Source: Monilinia fructicola (taxonomy: Eukaryota > Ascomycota > Leotiomycetes > Helotiales > Sclerotiniaceae). Taken from it: 64,000 bases of DNA. Positions within the stretch are counted from its first letter, which is position 1; each line of letters opens with the position of its first letter. The stretch lies in assembly GCA_008692225.1 (NCBI GenBank), contig VICG01000012.1, forward strand, positions 310,001 through 374,000. Reading direction: 5' to 3'. Of this stretch, positions 45,642 to 56,462 are shown in pieces. Under the pieces are notes generated by a model that was not told where the DNA came from, did not search any database, and saw only the letters and a program-made list of their open reading frames with translations. Made by a program: the position numbers and the translations under genes.

Positions 45642-48205
45642 CTACCATGCTTTCTTTCTGGCAAAACGTTTGTTCAAGAGATTGAGGACCTTCGGTACGT
45701 TGAATTGAACATACTCAAGGTCAAGATCTTCTTGATTGTCCTTTTGCATCTCGAGCAAATCATCAAGTTTGAGATCAAGCTCCAAGAGACCACGATTGCG
45801 ACCTGGAAAAGTTAGTCTTGATCGAACAAAGAATGCAAGGGTGTTCGTTCCGTACCTTTGTAATGAAGAGAGATGACAAAAGTACCCGGTAGGGGACTCG
45901 TAAAGTTAAAATAGATATTTGCTCTTCTGTTGTCTGGTACATTACTCTTCTGGATGACCCCTTGCTTCTCTCCAACTCCTGGTGCGTGAATTTGTATGGT
46001 CCCAAGACTTGGTGCTTTTGCTGCTTGCGTTTGGTTCCCTCGCTTTGACTACGCACATTGTGTAAATAACTCTTGTAAGTTTCCAGCTGGCCGACGAGGT
46101 AACTGTTGTGATCTCGAATGGTTTTGAAGACCTGATCGAGCTTTTGGGTTTCGAGAATAACTCCATCCTTGAGGGACCCAAGATGTTGGAGTTCTTGTTC
46201 AACCTCATCGCGCAGGAGGCTGAATTGATCGGATTTGTCGATAACCCCCAATTCCTGGAGCTGACTCAAGAGTTCCATCGCCCGAATACCCTTTCGGACC
46301 ATGACGGCATCATTGCGATATTGACCCGCCGCATCGGCAACTCTTTCAAGGCGAAGCGGCCTTCGTGCTACAGCGCTATTGCTAGGAATCGATCTCATGA
46401 TTTGAACGAATGTGGATTTCGCTTCCATGAAATAAACCTCTTCTTGCGTGATGTCAAGGGCGGCCGTCAAATCATCAATCGCAGTTTCCCATTTGCTGAA
46501 CAGTGGTAAGTTGATAGCTCGGTTGTCCTTCCTCGGTAATTGTGCTGGAGCGGGTCCTAAATCTGCCAAGATGACAGCCAGATGTGAGTTCTCATCCTTG
46601 TTGAGTTCGGCCGTGTGTTTATCCAGCAACGCATGCGTCGCATAAACTTCATTCAGGGTGATTGACAGCTCCAAATCCTTCTTCGAGAGGGCGACATAGT
46701 TGTCCATCTCCAAACTTTCGTAAAAATCCTGAACCTCACAGAGATCAAGCATAAACTTGTTGACTCGCTCCTTGTTGTGTTGAATGAATGGTTGAAGTTT
46801 GGCCATGTATGGCTCCTTGGCATACGATGGCTTGTTGGCAAGGTTTTGAAGCATTTTAGCAATCAACGTCAGAGTTCGTCGAGGTCGGTCCGCGGGGTGC
46901 CATCAATGAGCATGTAGGACTTGGGCGTGACAATGGCGGGGTTGATGAATCGCAAAAAGAAAAAGCCTCCGATGAGGGTGCAAATGACTTGGTCGTTGGC
47001 ATCAGGATATTTTCTCTTGGTGAGGCTTCGAATCTGCTTGCAAATCCATCGGATCCCATACGGCGTCTCTTCTAACCCATCGATAATCGTCGTCAGGAAT
47101 CCATTCGCAATCTCCATGAGCATGGTCAGTCTGGGTTCGATGATGGCCTGGACCTGGGTGTTATCTGCTGCCTGCTCTGCAGTGACGCCTCGGGGCAAGG
47201 AAGCGGGAAGTCCCCCGGTCTCCAACTCAATCTGTGCGATCATCGTTTCGTAAACCTTGAGGGGGTTGATTTCCAGGTCCAGATCCTTCAACTCAATCAG
47301 GCCATTGATCCTGTCGGCCAACACCGTCTTCAGGTAACTCTGTCCGGGACCTCTTCTGGTGTATGTTGTCATCATGCGGGATACGGGTGTGTTCGCTCTC
47401 AGGAGAGAGGAGTATTCAGGGGTATTATCGAATTGATAGGTCAAGACAGACTAAAGATGAAAGATGAGCATGGCAAGACACTAGAGCCAGACTAAATCAC
47501 GATGTCTCACCTGAAACATGGTCAACAGAAGATGTTCTTCACGACTCTCATATTGATTTCCGTAATTGTAAACATCACGGTCTGCAGTAAAGAATCAATC
47601 TCCGCCATCGTGACCAATCGACAGAGGTGTGCGATGTGCCGAGGCTCTGATTGCAGCAAAAATAAGAGATTGCCGTATTTTTGAGTCTTCTCGTCGTTTG
47701 GGAAAAAGCCTTCTTGTAAATCGGTCGCATCCTCTAGGTGACTGGCGACCTCGTTTTGCTGAACGAAAGTGTTAATGCGAAAACTTGCACACGCTGTAGA
47801 ATGTGATTCCCTACCTCCTCCAATGCCATACGATTTTGAATCAACAAAGCGATTCTCGAATCCAGATATCGAACATCTTTCTCCAGGACGAAATTCTTCT
47901 TTGATTGTGAGGATATTTTTGATTTGAGCTCTCGCAGAACCTTTTGTGCTACACCGATCGATTAGTATGACATTTCATCCAATTGCGCCCCAAAAATTCC
48001 CACCTTTCGCCAGATCATCCTCAATCTCTAGATCCTTCTCATTCGCAGACATGGACAGATATAAAGTCGTCATGGAATATCTCTTTGATTGCCGGGCAGA
48101 TCTTGCCCCATCGTGTGAAGACATGGTGTTTTGTCGGGAAACTGGTTGAAAGGAAGAAGATGAGGCTGTTGATGCCCGAGAAGGCGTTTGAAGCATCACA
48201 CTCAT
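45642..48205 (-). CDS. gap1: Ras GTPase-activating protein (GapA/Gap1 type, IQGAP-related C-terminus)
   Basis: Negative regulator of Ras: RasGAP domain then RasGAP_C, as in S. pombe Gap1 and A. nidulans GapA. Exons: 48205-48004, 47948-47815, 47758-47511, 47450-45856, 45802-45642; introns 55, 56, 60 and 53 nt, all GT..AG. Blocks: Ser-rich start [12 protein letters not shown], coiled [69 protein letters not shown] (Ras[11 protein letters not shown] motif), [18 protein letters not shown], and a C-terminal [28 protein letters not shown]. The arginine-finger region, normally just before the LxTR block, is read as [12 protein letters not shown]. Three apparent one-base losses (47564-47565, about 46881, about 45971) interrupt the frame; restoring them gives continuous family sequence of about 780 residues, normal for GapA. 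Confidence 0.92.
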
Positions 48206-48778
48206 GTCTTTGTGTCAGTGGTGTACACTGAGTGTCTATAGAAGATTAAATACAAATTCTCCCAGTCCTTTTGGTGATACTTTGTTGCAGTATCTTTGAT
48301 ACACAATGTTGTGCGAAAAAGGAACAAAGAGATTTGTTTGGCCGTTTTTGAACTGGGTTGGATGAATGGAAGGATGGAAGGAAGGATGGATGGATGGATG
48401 GATGGGAGAGAGGTAGAGATAAAGCGAAGAAGGATTCGAAATTATGGTTAAAATGGTTAAGGAGTGGGTGGTATGGTTGTGGTGGTGGTGGTTGTGGTGG
48501 TGGTGGTGGTATGGTGGTGGGCGTGTAGATTGAAGGGTTGAAAGATTGAAATTGAGAATTGTTGAGTTGATTGATGATGATTGATAGTTGTAATTGATGA
48601 TTGATGGTTGATTGATTGAATTGAGCAAGTGTTTTCGAGAGAGAGAGAAAAAAGAGAAAAAGAGAAGTAAGTTGAGATCAAAAGAGAGAGAGAGAATATA
48701 TATATAATTAATCGTATGTTAAAAAAGAGAGTGAATGATTCGTGGATGATGTGTATTGTGTAAGTGAGTGTGAGTGAG

Positions 48779-48840
48779 AGAGTGAGTGAGTGAGAGAGAG
48801 AGAGAGAGAGTGTGTGTGTGTGTGTGTGTGTGAGTGTGTG
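48779..48840. repeat. GAGT / GA / GT microsatellite cluster
   Basis: (GAGT)n, (GA)n and (GT)n run together upstream of the RasGAP gene. (GGAT)n arrays also occur at 48378-48406 and 48951-48963. Seen directly. Confidence 0.8.
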
Positions 48841-49568
48841 AATGCGAATGCGATTGCGATTGCCCAGGTGGTATTTGTATTTGGATTGGTATGGATTGGT
48901 ATTGGCACTGATATTGTACTGTATTGTATTGTATTGTATGGATGATATGGATGGATGGATGGATGATACGGATGATATGATATGGTGTAGTATTTTATTT
49001 TATTTTATTTAATTTTTATTTTTATTTCATTTTGTTTTATTTTATTTTATTTGCGTATGGAGTAGGTACACCAGTAGGCAGGTGGTAGCAGCAGCAGCAG
49101 TAGTAGTAGTAGTAGTAGTTGGTAGGTCGGCCGGTCGGTCGGTAGGTGGGTGGTAGTTTCAAGAACCTTAACAGGAAAGGCTTTTGGCTTTGGCCCAAAC
49201 CTTTTTTTCTTTCGTTCGTTCTTTTGCTTTCGTTTGTGAGGAAGAGAGGGCGAAGGGGAAGGAGAGGGAGAGAGTGGGAGTGGGAGTAGGAGTGGAAGTA
49301 GGTGAGAGTTGAGAAAAGAGGGAGGGATGAAGAAGGGAAAAGGTAAGAAGAAGGATAAGAATAGAAAGAAGAAGAAGAAGAAGAAGAGAAAAAGAGAGAA
49401 AGGGAAATCTAAAGTAAAGAATAAGAGATAATATAGATAGCTTTGAAAATGATGGATGGATAAATAGATACTTAGATAGCCTTAGAGATACCCTTGGTAG
49501 TAGGTTAATAGATATAGAGAAAGGGCTTGGTTTCAATCGACCAGCGAAAGCCGCTTAGATCTTCCACT

Positions 49569-49796
49569 TATAAAATAAAATAAATAAAATAAAATAAAAT
49601 AAAATAAAATAAAATAAAATAAAATAAAATAAAATAAAATAAAATAAAATAAAAAAATAAAATAAAATAAAATAAAATAAAATAAAAATAAAATAAAATA
49701 AAATAAAATAAAATAAAAATAAAATAAAATAAAATAAAATAAAATAAAATAAAATAAAATAAATAAAATAAAAATAAAATAAAATAAAATAAAATC
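49569..49796. repeat. AAAAT pentanucleotide satellite
   Basis: About 230 bp of (TAAAA)n with only occasional length variants (extra A or missing A). It sits about 600 bp from the first AT-rich element. Length in the assembly may be unreliable. Confidence 0.92.
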
Positions 49797-50394
49797 TTTT
49801 TATTTATTTTAGGGGTTAAATAGGATATTAATCGATTAACTAACCCTTTTTATATAAGAGATAAAGAGAAAAACAATTATATATATAAATAATCTATATA
49901 AATATTTATTCTACTTCGTTCAATCAATTAAGTAGGAATAAGAATAAATTCAATACAATACAATATGGTCGTCGCATATGCGCCAATGGCTGAATTTATA
50001 CTGTATGAAGGAGGAGGAGGATGATGATGATGATGTTCCAAGGTTGTGGTTGTCGACTGCGTCGTCGCAAGAATGTTCCGCATGCAGGAGGGAATCAATT
50101 GCGGTAAAAAGATTAATGAATGAATGAACGAACGAACGAAGAAACGAAGAGACGAATGAATGAATGCGTATGTATACTCTGTCGATTCTTAATTATCGAT
50201 GCGTACAGCTCGTCAACGACTGAAGTTTGTAGATAGATAGATGGGTACTCAAAGTACTGGTGGTAGCTAGTGCTTGCAGATTGACAATGGGAACCTTGGA
50301 AAGGGAGGGGGTTCACTAATTTAGCTGCTAGCTGCTAGCTGCTAGTTGCTAGCTGCTACCTGGGTATGTGTTCGGTATATCTATTGAAACAATA

Positions 50395-51188
50395 CTCGGG
50401 CGGGTTTTAAAAGAGGCATACGCCAAAATATAACTTATAATTATTCAACGGAACCTTAATATAATTTTATAAGATTTATAGGTATTATAGATTTAGTATT
50501 TTTATATTTACTATAAAAATTTTGTATTATAAAATCCAATATCAAATGAATAATAGTATAATAAAATATATGAATATTGAAAATTTAATAAAAAATTGGA
50601 GATTTATATTAATATTTAAATAGTTTAATGAATATTATAGTTAAACTTATCAAACTTTGTTAACTAATAAAAGAAAAGCTAAATTTTAAATATATTATTT
50701 TAGAATTTTAATATCTTTATTGATATTTAAAATATATATTAATAAAGTTAAAAATATAGGAAAATTTACGAGTTTTGAAGGGGTAAATTCGCTTATTTGG
50801 ATTATATAAGCATATTTTTTTATGAAAATTTTGAATTTTTTGCTTTTTATATCAACATATATATTAGTATAATAGATAATATTAAATTCTAAAAATATTT
50901 AATAAAACTTTGAAGATTATATTATTTTTCTATGATTTTATTTTTCAAAATTTATATATCGTTGAATTTTAAGTTAATATATTAATAAATTCTTAAATTT
51001 TTTTAAAATCACTAACTTTATAGTATTATCATTCTCTTAAAAATTATTTTTATAGTATTAAAACTTTATAGAAAGATGTTAAAATACTAAATCTAATATA
51101 TATATAAATTATATAAGATTATATTAAAGTTTCGTTGAATAATTATAAGTTTTATATTCGCCTATGCCTCTTTTAAAACGCGCCCGAG
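50395..51188. mobile_element. TA-flanked AT-rich TIR element, copy 1 (794 bp)
   Basis: Begins CTCGGGCGGGTTTTAAAAGA and ends in the inverted counterpart TCTTTTAAAACGCGCCCGAG. The inverted repeats extend about 65-70 bp inward, through TATAACTTATAATTATTCAACG. It is flanked on both sides by TA (50393-50394 and 51189-51190), as for Tc1/mariner-type insertion. The interior is AT-rich with no open frame: a non-autonomous element, or one eroded by RIP. Confidence 0.92.
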
Positions 51189-51469
51189 TATCGGAGAATT
51201 GATTCAAGTTTTGGCTTGTGATGTTGCAAATTGGCGAAAGGGTTTAAGTCGTGTAGTGCTCGAGACAAGGTACGAGGTAGATGGAGAGATGGAGAAATAG
51301 AGAGAGATAGAGAGATAGAGGTATATTTTGGAATGGTGAGGTGATGGTTGCGGTTGGAGTTGAAGCTATAGTGGTAGATGAAGATGAAGATGGAGTGGTG
51401 CATCAGTAGTTGGAGTAGAGATTGAGTGGAGGATAAGGTTTAGATGTATGAATGAATGTATATACTCGA

Positions 51470-51562
51470 GTATGTATATATTATGTATAGTATATATAGT
51501 ATATATAGTATATATAGTTATATATAGTATATATAGTATATATAATATATATATATATGAGT
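51470..51562. repeat. TATATAGTA array
   Basis: About 90 bp of 9-bp TATATAGTA units with minor variants, between the two TIR elements. Seen directly. Confidence 0.85.
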
Positions 51563-51569
51563 TGTATCT

Positions 51570-52342
51570 ATAGCTTATTATATACCTTAAATAAAATTCC
51601 TTAACTTTTTATTTTTTCGATATATATATTTCGAAATTCGATAATAAATTTATTATTTATTATTTTTTCTTTCAATTTAAAATAATAATCTCTTTTAGAG
51701 ATAAAGATAATTAATTTAAATATAAATAAAGTTAGAATACTTTTTATTACTTTAAATATATCTAAGGAATATAATTATAGAAAATCCTAATTATAGATTA
51801 AAAAAATATTAGTATTAAATATTTAATAGTTAATAGTCTTTTTAAGTTAAAATAAAAGTAAAAAATAAATAAAGAAAAGATTTATTAATATTATTTAATA
51901 TTAATTAAAGAGATTTATTAAAATATAAAGAGTATAATAACGAATTAAATTAAAAAATTATAAGTGGATTAATAATGTTTTTTAATATAAAGTTTTATTA
52001 TAAACTACTTATTAAAAATTATATTAGTATAACTTTAAATAATATATAGTATATTTTAAAATTTTTATTTTAAGAATATAAGAAAAAAAGCAATTAGATT
52101 TTTTATATTTTTATTATTAGTAAAAGATTAATAATAATATTATTATTATTTAAAGAAGAAAAACGATTAAAGAAAGATTATATAGTTAAACGAAAATGTG
52201 ACGAATATCACGTGCCTTAGGCACGTGATATCTTATCACGCTAAGCGATACTGTACATATAAGAGATCTCTAGGTCCCTTAGAGATCTTTTCCCTCTTTA
52301 GCTTTCTTATTCTAGTTAATTGACCTCTATTGATTCGCTCTA
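51570..52342. other. AT-rich relic sequence with possible LTR
   Basis: Very AT-rich and stop-dense. At 52196 composition changes: TGTGACGAATATCACGTGCC begins a GC-normal ~145-bp segment containing a hairpin with 12-bp perfect arms (52205-52216 and 52220-52231) and an ACATATAAGAG TATA-like box. That is what an LTR of a retroelement with an eroded interior could look like. The matching LTR was not found, so this is a weak call. Confidence 0.35.
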
Positions 52343-53139
52343 CTCGGGCGGGTTTTAAAAGAGGCATACGCTAAAATATAACTTATAATTATTCAGCGAA
52401 ACCTTTATATAATTTTATGAAATTTATAAATATTATAGATTTAGTATTTTTATACTTAGTATAAAAATTTTGTATTATAAAACCTGATATTAAATGAATA
52501 ATAGTATAATAAAATGTATGAATATTGAAAATTTAATAAAAAATTAGAGATTTATATTAATATTGAATAGTTTAACGAATATTATAGTTAAACTTTATCA
52601 AACTTTGTTAAATAATAAAAGAAAAGCTAAATTTTAAATATGTTATTTTAGAATTTTAATATCTTTATTGATGTTTAAAATATATATTAATAAAGTTGAA
52701 AATATAGGAAAATTTACTAGTTTTGAAGGGGTAAATTCGCTTATTTGGATTATATAAGCATATTTTTTGTTAAAAATTTGAATTTTCCACCTTTTATATT
52801 AATATATATATTGATATAATAAATAATATTAAATTTTGAAATCATTTAATAAAACTTTAAAGCTTATATTATTTTTCTATAATTTTAATTTTCAATATTT
52901 ATATATTTTTTGAATTTAAAATTAATAAATTAATAAATACTAAAAAATTTTCTAAATCATTACTAACTTTATAATATTAATATTCTTTTAAAAATAATTT
53001 TTATAATATAAAAACTTTATAAGAAGATCTTAAAATACTAAATCTAATATATATATAAGTTATATTAAATTATATTAAGATTTCGTTAAATAATTATAAG
53101 TTTTATATTCGCCTATGCCTCTTTTAAAACGCGCCCGAG
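52343..53139. mobile_element. TA-flanked AT-rich TIR element, copy 2 (797 bp)
   Basis: Same family, orientation and length as copy 1, sharing inner landmarks such as GGGGTAAATTCGCTTATTTGG. It begins CTCGGGCGGGTTTTAAAAGA, ends TTTTAAAACGCGCCCGAG, and is flanked by TA at 52341-52342 and 53140-53141. Differences from copy 1 include many A/G and C/T changes, consistent with RIP. It inserted into AT-rich relic sequence, so it is the younger of the two layers. Confidence 0.92.
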
Positions 53140-53141
53140 TA

Positions 53142-53750
53142 GTATGTGATCGTGATAGAAAATATTTTCGAATTAAGAAAAAATAATAGGATTTGAATTA
53201 TTAAACGAATTAAAGAAAAAGAGTATTAATTATAATATAAAAAGTAATAAATTAAAATTATAAATCTTTATTTTATATTTTTTAAAAAGAATAAGAATAA
53301 TAAAAATATTATTTTTAAGGTTTATTATCATTAGATTTTTCTTTTAATAATATTTTTATTACTTAATAAATTAAGATCTAAATATATCTTTATAAGAGAT
53401 AAAGTAAAATTATATTTATAGAATTCGTATAAAGTATTTTATATAAAGTATTAATTAACCTTTTTATTTCTTAGATTTTAATTTTATTTAAAAATTAATA
53501 ATATGAAATGTAAAAGAAATATAAGAATTAAAATATAAATTAAAAGTATTATTAAAAAAGTAAATCCTTTAGCTTCTAAACTATATATTTAAAGATTAAT
53601 CTACAAATTAAAGAATATGATTGAAATAAAGAGATGAGCTATTATCTATTAAGATACGGCTTCAATTTTATAAAATAATATTAATGTATTGATTTATAAT
53701 TAAATTTCGAAATAAAGTGGTTAAAGATGCGAGGTATGTGATAAGTTGGG
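53142..53750. other. AT-rich relic sequence
   Basis: Extremely AT-rich, stop-dense DNA directly after the second TIR element. Composition returns to normal near 53750. It is probably the continuation of the older eroded element seen at 51570-52342. No open frame. Confidence 0.45.
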
Positions 53751-56100
53751 CAACTCTTATTATGTATTAAGTAAGCATATATATGTAGATGAACGTAGTA
53801 GATACCTAGGTAGAGAGATGTAGGTAGTTTATCAAAAGGAGGAGAAAAGATGATTCCAAGTTTTAGATTTGTACAATGGATTGATTGATTGATTATTTAC
53901 TTATTATTCGGATGATTGATAAATGAATGATTGATCAATTAATGAATTAATGAATTAATTGATTAATTGATTAATTGATTGATGTTTTAGGATCTCAAAG
54001 CCAAAGTTATGCAGGTCCACGGGTAGTAGTAACAAGTACCTACTCTGTAGTAGGTGATGATGAGTGGGTGGGTCCCTTCCATTTGGCGGGACATAACAGA
54101 CGAGGGGGTGGATGAGGGGGTTTTCCGCAAATACCTTCATCCGTACTCTGTATGAATATGAATATGATTATGAATATGAGTATAATGATGCTGGTAATGC
54201 TCGAGTAGTGCAGAGAAGGTAGTAGAGTACTTGTTATGGTTGTCCCGAGAGTCAATTACAATAGATGAATCAAAATGTCACTGGAAGTCGGTACGTACAG
54301 TTACAGTGTACTAGATCAAAGTTAAAGCTTCATCCTCCAGACAGATAAAACGAATTGGCTTATTCAACTCTTTACATGGAGGGAAAAAGAGAGAGGAAGA
54401 CCGAGAGACAGAGTGACAAAACGACAGAGAGACTTTGACCCAAGAGAGATTCGCACATATGAAACATCAAATCGTCAAGGATATATACAAGTAAGTGGAG
54501 GCAACTTTGATTCATCCAGGTACGAACGGGTACTGTATTAGAAATCCATGGATCTATCAAGACCCCTCAAAGAAGCGACAGTAATAGCCAGTTTATACTA
54601 TATTTGTACCAACCAAGCAACCCGTGGACCCTGGCATCATACAATATTCCGTACGGATTACGGAGAATCAAGTTGACTACGGAGTAGAGTGATAATACAC
54701 AGTAATATACCGTAATAGTACTTATCAAATGAAGTAGTATTCAAACGCTTTCTCAATCTTCCAAGGGTACTTGATTCTATTTGCCTCGACGAGTACTCTA
54801 CTTGACTTTACATGACCCTACTCCTCTCTACTCTACTTTGCTCTATTCCAATTTGAACAGTCAGCCTAACTGGATGTAACTTCCGATGTATACCTACTGG
54901 CATCCATTACTTTCAGCCATCTTTTAATATATCCTCAATATATGATCCAACCAACTCCAACCAATCCAATTAGCCCAATTTCCTCACGACTAATCATTTA
55001 GCTTGTTTTTCATCGGACGTCTACTCTATTGTCTAATTCGTAGGTAATATCAACATTCAATCTATGAATCCTCCTTCAATCCTTCTTTTCCCTTTACGAG
55101 TACCTCGTCTCTCCGTGAGACGTCTCTCTCTCGCTCTCCCTCCCGCATAAAATCGAAGGCTACATCCATTCAATACCGCTTTGTATTCTCCGATCATCTT
55201 ATAACCTCAAGGAAACGAATCCAACTTCGATCCATTGGTTCAACCTGAGCATCCCTTCAAGATTAGCATCTGAGGAGATGCGACACACGCACGTGGGGTT
55301 TATCGCCATACGACCTAATGAGGATGATTCTCTGATGGCGCAGCACTGGATGAACTAAAAATGGCAAAGTTTGGTTTTGGCTTGGATTCCCTACCGCCAA
55401 ACCACGTTCACCTAGACTCAGATACCCCGAAATAGTTTTGGGAGAATCGATGGGAGGCAGATCTGTCCTGTCGGGTCCCTTTCATGCTTCGGATGGTATC
55501 TGCTGGGTGATATTGGGCTGAACTTGGTTAGATCGAGTTTTGATGAGTGTTACCATATGGTACCAAAGTACTTGGAATCTCCAGTAGATGTGGCATGAGA
55601 TATCGAGTTGATTATTCTTACAGCATACCATGGAGAAGGATGAATGACCTCGACAGGATAAGCTAGTACGCTCGGAGATTTATATACTTTAATTCTATAG
55701 TTCCTACTTGGTACTTATGAAGGATACCACTAAGCCGTCAGAAACTAGTGCTTTATGGAGTGTTTGGGAATGCTTCTAAACTTCTTCCCTCACTTCTTTC
55801 TCACTGCATGCAATAAAGATTACATTGGCAATTCCAACAACTGACTCGTTACATTCTTCAGGTGAGATACGATAGTAAGATCACCATCAACCTTCTCTCT
55901 TCAATTGACATACCACCCACCCACCATTTCATCCATCATCCATCCAACAATCCTCTCACAATAAAATAAACCTCCAACTACATCTGTAACTCCTGCATGG
56001 AATTCCAAAAGCGTACTAAATCCAGCCATACCCTTTTGTGGAACCCGTGCTTCTTTGTGAATCTTGTGCCTGACTAAAAATCCTTGAAAGGCAACGCCAT

Positions 56101-56462
56101 AGGAACTCTAAAAGGAACCGATCAAATGGCGATCTGTCAATGTAGCAGGCACCGCAGTTGTTCTCCGCAGTACCCGCTTTGAAGTTCTTCTCGGTCCAAA
56201 TTGCCAAACATCTTCTGCTTTGGGCCATACCATCCATCCTCTACAGAGTACGTTCCATGCTCGAGGTGGGCTAGGTGGATGGATAGGTCTCTTGCCTGCA
56301 TCAATGGACTGTATGATGTATCCTTGGAACGTCTTCCACTCCTCAATTGCATTCCAATTTGGCTTGATTTTCATGATTTGGTGATTGGGTGTATAGAACA
56401 CGTTTCCATTAGAATATCCACAACGTCCGTCAAGATATACATACTGTACACGCATACATACC
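56101..56462 (-). pseudogene. Relic of a small cysteine-containing, probably secreted protein
   Basis: On the minus strand, protein-like text runs across changing frames: VYLDGRCGYSNGNVFYTP and FQGYIIQSIDAG in the first (from 56460 down to about 56270), HGTYSVEDGWYGPK in a second (about 56265-56200), and NNCGACYID in a third (about 56160-56130). The spacing is compatible with a single small secreted protein of Tyr/Gly/Cys-rich type broken by several indels. No start codon or signal peptide can be placed. The family is not recognised, and chance cannot be fully excluded. Given the indel rate elsewhere in the window, some breaks may be sequence errors. Confidence 0.35.
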
